Of a stretch of 30,668 nt of DNA, positions 9,205 through 17,215 are shown piece after piece. The notes beneath the pieces are model-generated. The model worked only from the letters and a program-made list of their open reading frames with translations. It did not search any database and was not told the DNA's origin. This DNA comes from Dyella_A sp049445995. Lineage in GTDB: Bacteria; Pseudomonadota; Gammaproteobacteria; Xanthomonadales; Rhodanobacteraceae. A program made the position numbers and the translations under genes. The stretch covers positions 1-30,668 of the forward strand of contig NZ_JBMSDZ010000032.1 of NCBI RefSeq assembly GCF_049445995.1. Direction: 5' to 3'. Positions within the stretch are counted from its first letter, which is position 1, and each line of letters begins with the position of its first letter.

Positions 9205-9879
9205 CTACTCGGACTCGTCATCCGGTAGCGCCTGCATCGCGCCCGGATCCACCGCCAACTGGCTGGCGGCCAGTGCCACCTGGGTGCGGTTGTTGACACC
9301 GAGCTTGCGCATGATCGCGGTCATGTGCGCCTTCACCGTGGCTTCGGAGACGCCCAGGTCCCACGCGATCTGCTTGTTGAGCAGGCCCTCGGCGATCATC
9401 GTCAGCACGCGGAACTGCTGCGGCGTGAGCGAGGCGACGCGCGCGGCGATGTCGGCCTCGTCGTGCTTCAGCGCGATCTCGCCGCCGACCAGCTGGTGCG
9501 GCAGCCAGGTGTCGCCTTCGAATACCGCATGGATCGCCTGGACGATCTCGTCGCCTGGCGTGGACTTGGGGATGTAGCCGGAGGCGCCGTGCGCCAGCGC
9601 CCGGCGCGCCACCTGCGCCTCCTCGTGACCGGACACCACGATGGTCGGCAGGCCCGGGTACTGGCCGCGGATGTGCACCAATGCCGAATAGCCGCGAGCG
9701 CCAGGCATGTGCAGATCCAGCAGCAGCAGGTCGGCTTCCGGGTATTGCTCGATCAGGCCGAGCAGCGCGTGCACGCTGTCGGCACAGTGGGTCTGCGCGT
9801 CGGGCAGCGCGGTGATCACCGCTCGGCGCAGGGCATCGCGGAACAGCGGATGGTCGTCGGCGATCAGGACGTCGGGCAT
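9205..9879 (-). CDS. crbR: LuxR/NarL-family response regulator (CrbR/ErdR type)
   Basis: A 224-residue two-domain regulator. Seen: a receiver domain with acidic pocket IADDHPLF near the N-terminus, the phosphorylation site Asp55 in LLLLDLHMPG, and a switch region before the linker. A C-terminal helix-turn-helix of the LuxR type follows (LTPQQFRVLTMIAEG, then NKQIAWDLGVSEATVKAHMTAIMRKL). It is convergent with the hybrid kinase gene (59 bp apart) and downstream of acs on the same strand. Known: CrbR/ErdR/AgmR regulators pair with CrbS/MxtR-like kinases and activate acetyl-CoA synthetase. Inferred: this is the partner of the kinase at 5675-9145 and the activator of acs. No separate terminator is visible after it. 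Confidence 0.88.
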   Translation of the reverse strand: MPDVLIADDHPLFRDALRRAVITALPDAQTHCADSVHALLGLIEQYPEADLLLLDLHMPGARGYSALVHIRGQYPGLPTIVVSGHEEAQVARRALAHGASGYIPKSTPGDEIVQAIHAVFEGDTWLPHQLVGGEIALKHDEADIAARVASLTPQQFRVLTMIAEGLLNKQIAWDLGVSEATVKAHMTAIMRKLGVNNRTQVALAASQLAVDPGAMQALPDDESE

Positions 9880-9890
9880 GGGATCTCGGT

Positions 9891-9989
9891 GTAGGAGCGC
9901 ACCCTGTGCGCGATCTCTCGTGGCAAGCTGGGCAAAGAGCCTTCGCGCACAGAGCCTGCCCTCGACTCGATCGGGGGGTGCGCTCCTAC
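9891..9989. repeat. REP doublet (REPIN-like) between acs and crbR
   Basis: The outer arms GTAGGAGCGCACC (9891-9903) and GGTGCGCTCCTAC (9977-9989) are perfect 13-bp inverted repeats. The inner arms CTGTGCGCGA (9904-9913) and TCGCGCACAG (9943-9952) are perfect 10-bp inverted repeats. Each side is thus one REP unit (GTAGGAGCGCACC plus CTGTGCGCGA), and the second unit carries an extra insertion of about 24 bp between its two parts. GTAGGAGC-starting REPs are mobilised by RAYT transposases in pseudomonads and xanthomonads. No RAYT gene is present here. In the acs-crbR transcript the doublet would fold into a large hairpin. Confidence 0.85.
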
Positions 9990-9994
9990 AGGGG

Positions 9995-11935
<1,941 letters not shown>

Positions 11936-12317
11936 GGCGGGCTCCTCGGGAACGGATGGCGGGGGCGCGCCTCGCGCAATCGCCGTTTCATGGCCTTCGA
12001 GTGTAGCCGCGACGGTGTCGGCGCATCGTGCGTGCCGCGCTTCGACTTTGGTCGATTCTCGACCAAAGCCGTATAGCTGCGTGCGGCGCAACAACACCAT
12101 GCTCGGCCCGTCATCGTGGCGTATCAAGGCTTTAGCCCGGAGCCTGCGCGGAGCGGGTCGTGCGGTGGTCCGGTTGCCAAAGGGCGCGGCGCCGTTGCGG
12201 TCGCTCCGACCCGCCATGCGGGATGTCTAGGGGGGGGGCCGAGTGTTCATGCCGCGGTAACGTGGCACCGTCTCGCGCTACGCGCGGAGTGTTTCAACCA
12301 TGAGGGGGGAGTACAGC
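11936..12317. promoter_or_regulatory. Divergent acs / transporter intergenic region
   Basis: A 382-bp stretch without a gene between two divergent starts. It holds a perfect palindrome at 12046-12068, a run of nine G at 12230-12238, and a TACACT hexamer (minus strand, 12000-12005) that could be the acs -10 box. Short open frames here have no ribosome sites and no protein-like composition. The transporter ribosome site is the G-rich AGGGGGGAG at 12303-12311. Confidence 0.6.
12046..12068. promoter_or_regulatory. Perfect palindrome, candidate CrbR operator
   Basis: Arms CTTTGGTCGA (12046-12055) and TCGACCAAAG (12059-12068) are perfect inverted repeats separated by TTC. The centre is about 120 bp upstream of the acs start and 260 bp upstream of the transporter start. 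A dyad with a short spacer fits a dimeric NarL/LuxR-type activator upstream of a promoter. Assignment to CrbR is an inference from position. A hairpin role is less likely because no transcript is expected to cross it from either gene. Confidence 0.5.
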
Positions 12318-13973
12318 ATGGCCACTACCGGCATCGATGCATCCAGCGCACTCGACGTCAGCCACAAGCGGGTGATTTTCGCATCCAGCCTGGGTACCGT
12401 CTTCGAGTGGTACGACTTTTATCTCTACGGCTCGCTCGCCGTGATCATCGGCAAGCAGTTCTTCTCCGGCCTCAACGAGGCCAGTCAGTTGGTGTTCGCC
12501 CTGCTGGCGTTCGCCGCCGGATTCGCGGTGCGTCCGTTCGGCGCCATCGTGTTCGGCCGCGTCGGCGACCTGGTGGGACGCAAGTACACCTTCCTGATCA
12601 CCATCCTGATCATGGGTCTGTCGACCTTCCTGGTCGGCGTGCTGCCGGGCTACGAGCAGATCGGCGTGGCGGCACCGGTGATCCTGATCGCGCTGCGCCT
12701 GCTGCAGGGTCTGGCCCTGGGCGGCGAATACGGCGGCGCCGCCACCTACGTGGCCGAGCACGCGCCCCACGGCAAGCGCGGCCTGTACACCAGCTTCATC
12801 CAGATCACCGCGACCTTCGGCCTGTTCCTGTCGCTGCTGATCATTCTGGGCTGCAAGGAGATGCTGGGTCCGAAGTTCGACACCTGGGGCTGGCGCATCC
12901 CGTTCCTGCTGTCATCGGTGCTGCTGGCAGTGTCGGTGTACATCCGCCTCCAACTGGCCGAGTCGCCGGTGTTTACCCAGATGAAGGCCGAGGGCAAGCA
13001 CTCCAGGGCACCGCTGACCGAGTCGTTCGCGCGCTGGGGCAACCTGAAGATCGTGATCCTGGCCCTGTTCGGTGCCACCGCCGGTCAGGCCGTGGTGTGG
13101 TACTGCGGCCAGTTCTACGCGATGTACTTCCTCGGCTCCACGCTGAAGATCGACGCCATCACCACGCAGTTGCTGATTGCCGGCGCGCTGCTGCTGGGTA
13201 CGCCGTTCTTCGTGGTGTTCGGTGCGTTGTCGGACAAGATCGGCCGCAAGCCGATCATCCTGGCCGGCTGCCTGCTGGCGGCGCTCACCTACTTCCCGAT
13301 CTTCAAGGGGCTCACCCACTACGGCAACCCGGCGATCGAGGCGGCCAGCGCGTCGGCGCCGATCCGCGTCACCGCCGACCCGAAGGACTGCAGCCTGCAG
13401 ATCGACCTGATCGGCAAGAAGGTGTTCACCAGCTCCTGCGACGTGGCCAAGAGCTTCCTCGCCAAGCGCGGCGTGCCGTACGAGAACGTTTCGGCGGCGC
13501 CCGGCACGGTGGCGGTGGTGTCGGTCGGCGGCAAGGACTTCACCTCGTTCGATGGCCGCCAGCTGGCCAAGGCCGACTTCGCGGCGCAGAACAAGGCCTT
13601 CAGTGAAGCCGTGGGTGCGGCGGTGAATGCCGCCGGCTATCCGGCCAAGGCGGATCCAGCGACCATCAACAAGCCGATGGTGCTGCTGCTGCTGTGGATC
13701 CTGGTGATCTACGTGACCATGGTCTACGGCCCGATCGCGGCCTGGCTGGTGGAGATGTTCCCCACCCGCATCCGCTACACCTCGATGAGCCTGCCTTACC
13801 ACATCGGCAACGGTTGGTTCGGCGGCTTCCTTCCCTCGGTTTCGTTCGGCATCGTGGCGGCCACCGGCGACTTCTATGCCGGCCTCTGGTACCCGATCGT
13901 GATCGCCGCGATGACGGTGGTGATCGGCGCCCTGTTCGTGAAAGAAACCAAGGACGTCGACATCCATGCCTGA
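12318..13973 (+). CDS. MFS transporter, metabolite:H+ symporter (MHS) family
   Basis: A 551-residue inner-membrane protein. The ATG at 12318 is chosen over the one at 12300 because AGGGGGGAG lies between them. Seen: the MHS signature start (FASSLGTVFEWYDFYLYGSL), the loop 2-3 motif GRVGDLVGRKYT, LLQGLALGGEYGGAATYVAEH in helix 4, and the loop 8-9 motif GALSDKIGRKP, with twelve predicted helices. Odd: about 115 residues (about 333-450) containing two cysteines and no hydrophobic helix are inserted between helices 9 and 10, on the periplasmic side. Known relatives carry dicarboxylates, tricarboxylates, shikimate or proline. Divergence from acs suggests a carboxylate substrate, but this is unproven. 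Confidence 0.88.
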   Translation: MATTGIDASSALDVSHKRVIFASSLGTVFEWYDFYLYGSLAVIIGKQFFSGLNEASQLVFALLAFAAGFAVRPFGAIVFGRVGDLVGRKYTFLITILIMGLSTFLVGVLPGYEQIGVAAPVILIALRLLQGLALGGEYGGAATYVAEHAPHGKRGLYTSFIQITATFGLFLSLLIILGCKEMLGPKFDTWGWRIPFLLSSVLLAVSVYIRLQLAESPVFTQMKAEGKHSRAPLTESFARWGNLKIVILALFGATAGQAVVWYCGQFYAMYFLGSTLKIDAITTQLLIAGALLLGTPFFVVFGALSDKIGRKPIILAGCLLAALTYFPIFKGLTHYGNPAIEAASASAPIRVTADPKDCSLQIDLIGKKVFTSSCDVAKSFLAKRGVPYENVSAAPGTVAVVSVGGKDFTSFDGRQLAKADFAAQNKAFSEAVGAAVNAAGYPAKADPATINKPMVLLLLWILVIYVTMVYGPIAAWLVEMFPTRIRYTSMSLPYHIGNGWFGGFLPSVSFGIVAATGDFYAGLWYPIVIAAMTVVIGALFVKETKDVDIHA

Positions 13974-13983
13974 CGCCCGCCCG

Positions 13984-14018
13984 CCGCCCCCCTGTGGCAG
14001 CTCGTCGCAGGGGGGCGG
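13984..14018 (+). terminator. Hairpin after the MFS transporter gene
   Basis: Perfect 11-bp arms CCGCCCCCCTG (13984-13994) and CAGGGGGGCGG (14008-14018) lie just after the transporter stop. No T-run follows, so it is either a weak terminator or a 3'-end-stabilising hairpin. Confidence 0.5.
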
Positions 14019-14086
14019 CATAACCGCCATGACTGGCCAAGCACCGATGGCGAGGGCGACCAAAGTCTTAGTGGCAACACGGGAAA

Positions 14087-14119
14087 AGCGCTATCCACGT
14101 GGTTTAACGCTCCTATAAT
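14087..14119 (+). promoter_or_regulatory. Porin promoter with overlapping imperfect palindrome
   Basis: A consensus -10 hexamer TATAAT lies at 14114-14119, about 90 bp before the porin start. No good -35 box is present at the normal distance. Instead an imperfect dyad at 14087-14111 occupies that position: AGCG at its left end mirrors CGCT at its right end around CCACGTGG, with one unpaired base. A poor -35 under a dyad suggests regulation by a bound protein, either an activator or a LacI-type repressor. This is inferred. Confidence 0.45.
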
Positions 14120-14206
14120 CTTTTCGACATGATCAGGCGATGGTTGCGCAATCGGTACAACTGCTGCGCGGACTCGCTGTCGACGGTCTTTCAAATGGGG
14201 AAAACC

Positions 14207-15613
14207 ATGAAACACAAGCCGATGTTCTTCGCCATTGCGACAACGCTGGGCCTGGCCCTTGCCGGTCCGTCGTTCGCCGCCACCAAGCAGGCCGACGTCA
14301 AGGCGCTGCAGGCATTGATCCAGAAGCAGCAGGCGCAGCTCGACCAGCAGCAGAAGGAACTGCAGGCCCTGCGTGAGAGCCTGCAGCAGATCGCCGGCAA
14401 CCAGCAGGCGCAGCAACAGCAGATCGAGAAGGTTGCCGCCGCGCCGGCGCCGGCACCGGCCGCCAAGCCGGTCTTCAGCAGCGCGCCGGGTGTGTCGGTG
14501 GCCCTGCACGGCTTCGTCGCCGCCACCGCCTTCTCGCAGGACAAGGCGTTCACCTTCGGCAACGGCCAGAACGCCGAATTCCCGAACCCGGGTACCCACG
14601 GCCGCAGCATGGGCATGGACATCCGCAGCACCCGCTTCTGGCTCGACTTCACCGGCGCCAAGTTCAACGACAACTGGTCCGGCGGCGGCCACATCGAGAT
14701 GGACTTCTTCGGCGGCTTCAACGGCACCGGCCCCTACTCGATGTCGCAGCCGACCCCGCGCCTGCGCCAGGCGTGGATGGATCTGACCAACGTCTCCAGC
14801 GGCAGCACGATACGCATCGGCCAGCAGTGGGATCTGCTGTTCCCGCTGGACAACGTGCCGGCCTCGGTCACTCATATCGCTTTCCCGCTCGGCTACGGCA
14901 CCGGCATGATCGGCTGGCGCTTCCCCGGCGCGGTGTGGATGCAGGACCTCAACCACGGCGCGGATGGCCCAAAGTGGCGGCTTGATCTGGGCGCCTTCAA
15001 CGGCAACTGGAGCGGCCCGGGCGACAACATCAACTACCTGACCGCCGGCAATGCCGGGTTCCGTCCACAGCTGCAGGCCCGCCTGCACGTGCAGGACAAG
15101 GACTGGCTGGCCTACTTCGTGGCCCACTACGCCCAGATCGACCTGCGCGGCGTGGACGGCACGGCACCCACCCCGATTGCCACCACCATCGACAGCGAAG
15201 CCTTCGAAGTGGGCGGCAACTGGCATCCGGGCAACTGGATGTTCAAGGGCAACATCTACACTGGCAAGGGCTTGGGCCAGGTGTTCGGCGGACTGGTCCA
15301 GTTCGGCGACATCCAGGAGACGGGCGGCTATCTGCAGGCGGGCTACAAGTTCACCCCGAACTGGAGCGCCAACGTGTTCTACGCCTCCAGCAAGCCCAAG
15401 CGCAGCGACGTGGTGCAGTGGCTGGGCCGCGGTTCGGTGGGTCGCCTGAAGAACAACCAGGCGGCGATCAACCTGATCTACACCTCCGGCGCCTACGAGC
15501 TCGGCGCGGAGTACCTGTACTCCAAGATCGACACGACCACGGCGGCGAATCCCAATGCCACCACCAGCACCAAGGGCAGCCAGGTGTCGCTCAGCGCGAA
15601 GTACAACTTCTGA
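14207..15613 (+). CDS. DcaP-like trimeric porin
   Basis: A 468-residue outer-membrane protein. The ATG at 14207 follows ATGGGG at good spacing and opens a signal peptide ending PSFAA. Seen: a Gln-rich coiled coil at about residues 30-75 (repeated QKQQAQLDQQQKEL-type heptads), an Ala/Pro linker, then a beta-barrel with alternating aromatic strands ending in KYNF, the C-terminal Phe typical of BAM substrates. A periplasmic coiled coil before the barrel is characteristic of DcaP-like porins, which admit dicarboxylates and other anions. Its place after the carboxylate transporter suggests a shared substrate. It has its own promoter-like sequence and a strong terminator. Confidence 0.82.
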   Translation: MKHKPMFFAIATTLGLALAGPSFAATKQADVKALQALIQKQQAQLDQQQKELQALRESLQQIAGNQQAQQQQIEKVAAAPAPAPAAKPVFSSAPGVSVALHGFVAATAFSQDKAFTFGNGQNAEFPNPGTHGRSMGMDIRSTRFWLDFTGAKFNDNWSGGGHIEMDFFGGFNGTGPYSMSQPTPRLRQAWMDLTNVSSGSTIRIGQQWDLLFPLDNVPASVTHIAFPLGYGTGMIGWRFPGAVWMQDLNHGADGPKWRLDLGAFNGNWSGPGDNINYLTAGNAGFRPQLQARLHVQDKDWLAYFVAHYAQIDLRGVDGTAPTPIATTIDSEAFEVGGNWHPGNWMFKGNIYTGKGLGQVFGGLVQFGDIQETGGYLQAGYKFTPNWSANVFYASSKPKRSDVVQWLGRGSVGRLKNNQAAINLIYTSGAYELGAEYLYSKIDTTTAANPNATTSTKGSQVSLSAKYNF

Positions 15614-15673
15614 TCGCGCTCCGTCGACGGCGGCTGCGGCCGCTGTCGACACCGCATCCGGAGTGAAAAGCAG

Positions 15674-15700
15674 AAGCCACGCCGCGAGGCGTGGCTTTTT
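15674..15700 (+). terminator. Rho-independent terminator of the porin gene
   Basis: A 10-bp stem AAGCCACGCC (15674-15683) pairs with GGCGTGGCTT (15688-15697) around a GCGA loop and is followed by a T-run. It lies 60 bp after the porin stop. Confidence 0.92.
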
Positions 15701-15905
15701 CACGCCACACCGGCATCGGCGCGCCGGTCAGCGTTCCAGCGGCGGCTTGCCCTCGCGCAGTTGCTGCAGATCGTAGCCGGAGAGCGATTCGCTCCGCGCA
15801 CCGGACGAGATCCGCGCCTGCGCAAAGGCCAGCAATGAATCTGCTTCCCCGTGACGGCGATCATGTCCGCCGCATCGCGCCGCAGGGCATGTCGCGTTCG
15901 CTGAG

Positions 15906-17027
15906 ATGCCCGCACGCTACGCTGTGTCGATGCCCCAGCCGTCCGACCCTTCCGCTCCCCGTGCCTTCAAAGGCCGCGGCGCCGCCTCCAATCCCGAAGG
16001 GCGCTTCGAGTCGATCCGCCACCACGCCGAGGACGACGGCTGGCAGAGCGCCCTGCTCGACGAGGATGCGCCCCGCCCGCGCACCGAGGTCACCGACGAG
16101 CGCGCGCGCAGCGTGATCACCCGCAACGACTCGCCGGACATCCATTTCACCCAGGCGATGAACCCGTACCGCGGCTGCGAGCACGGCTGCATCTATTGCT
16201 TCGCGCGGCCGTCGCACAGCTACCTCAACCTGTCGCCGGGCCTGGATTTCGAGACGAAGCTGCGCGCCAAGGGCAACCTCGCCGAGGTGCTGCGCCACGA
16301 GCTGGCGCGCCCGGGCTATCGCGTCGAGCCGATCAACATCGGCAGCAACACCGATCCCTACCAGCCGATCGAGAAGCGCTGGCGGCTGACCCGCGCCGCG
16401 CTGGAACTGCTGGCCGAATGCGGCCATCCGTGCACCCTGGTCACCAAGAACGCGCTGGTGGAGCGCGATCTCGACCTGCTTGCGCCGATGGCCAGGGCCA
16501 GCCTCGTGCAGGTATTCGTCTCGGTCAACTCGCTGGACAACCGCCTCGCGGCGAAACTCGAACCGCGCGCCAGCGCGCCGCACCGGCGCATCCAGGCCAT
16601 CCGCGCGCTGGCAGAAGCCGGCGTGCCGGTGGGCGTGCTGGTGGCGCCGATCATCCCCGCGCTCAACGACCGCGACATGGAAGCGGTGCTCGAACGCGCT
16701 GCCGATGCCGGCGCGCGCTGCGCCGGCTACACCGTGGTGCGGCTGCCGTACGAGCTGAAGACGCTGTTCCGCGAATGGCTCGCCCTGCACGCATCCGACC
16801 GCGCCGCCCACGTGATGAGCCTGATCCAGCAGATGAACGGCGGGCGCGACTACGACAGCGACTTGCGCACCCGCATGCGCGGCCAGGGCGTGTTCGCCGA
16901 CCTGCTCAAGCGCCGCTTCGAGGTGGCCTGCCGCAAACACCGCTTCGGCCGCGCGCGCGATCTCCAGCTCGACACCACGCGCTTCGTGCCCCCGCGCCTG
17001 CCGTCGCCGCAGGGTCAGCTGTTCTGA
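15906..17027 (+). CDS. PA0069-family radical SAM protein
   Basis: A 373-residue cytoplasmic iron-sulfur enzyme. Seen: the N-terminal FKGRGAASNPEGRFE segment typical of this family, then the cluster-binding CEHGCIYC at 91-98 (Cys91, Cys95, Cys98; CX3CX2C) in a YRGCEHGCIYCFARPSH context resembling spore photoproduct lyase (SplB). NIGSNTDPYQPIEK and a C-terminal arginine-rich tail follow. The reaction of PA0069-type proteins is not established. The resemblance to SplB suggests DNA-related or small-substrate radical chemistry, but I would not assign one. A second in-frame ATG at 15930 is an equally possible start, and neither has a clear ribosome site. The stop codon lies inside a 9-bp direct repeat flanking the next element. 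Confidence 0.88.
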   Translation: MPARYAVSMPQPSDPSAPRAFKGRGAASNPEGRFESIRHHAEDDGWQSALLDEDAPRPRTEVTDERARSVITRNDSPDIHFTQAMNPYRGCEHGCIYCFARPSHSYLNLSPGLDFETKLRAKGNLAEVLRHELARPGYRVEPINIGSNTDPYQPIEKRWRLTRAALELLAECGHPCTLVTKNALVERDLDLLAPMARASLVQVFVSVNSLDNRLAAKLEPRASAPHRRIQAIRALAEAGVPVGVLVAPIIPALNDRDMEAVLERAADAGARCAGYTVVRLPYELKTLFREWLALHASDRAAHVMSLIQQMNGGRDYDSDLRTRMRGQGVFADLLKRRFEVACRKHRFGRARDLQLDTTRFVPPRLPSPQGQLF

Positions 17028-17031
17028 GCGG

Positions 17032-17201
17032 CTGAGAAAAATCGCCCGCCTACTGCGACCGCCGCCAAACGCCGTGCCGGCGGCGCGCTGGGCACCAATC
17101 CGGGTCATTTGGCTCACCAAACTCCCCGGATTGGCGCCCAGCGCACCTTGTCACGAACGCTTGGCGGCGCTCTCGCTACGGCGGTCGAATTTTTCTCAGC
17201 C
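17032..17201. mobile_element. MITE-like inverted-repeat element with 9-bp direct repeats
   Basis: About 170 bp with two arms of roughly 75 bp that are imperfect reverse complements. The ends share 13 perfect bases (GGCTGAGAAAAAT at 17030-17042 against ATTTTTCTCAGCC at 17189-17201). The arm tips next to the loop match at 19 of 20 positions (17085-17104 against 17125-17144), and the middle is more diverged. TCTGAGCGG occurs directly at 17023-17031 and again at 17202-17210, as a target-site duplication would. No coding capacity is seen. It sits between convergent genes, so a role as a bidirectional terminator is an alternative or additional reading. Confidence 0.6.
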
Positions 17202-17215
17202 TCTGAGCGGTTCGC

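Noticed and set aside
12263..12278. A sigma-54-like TGGCAC element upstream of the transporter
   Set aside because: The GC-part TGGCAC is present, but the expected TTGCA-type second half is CGCGC, so the match is not significant in this GC-rich DNA.
13874..15703. A long minus-strand open frame across the porin gene
   Set aside because: It is the antisense of a recognisable porin with signal peptide, coiled coil and terminal Phe.
15728..15836. A short minus-strand peptide reading ending in LREGKPPLER
   Set aside because: It has protein-like composition but no ATG or GTG start and no ribosome site in a gap of about 200 bp. It may be a gene remnant, but it is too short to support.
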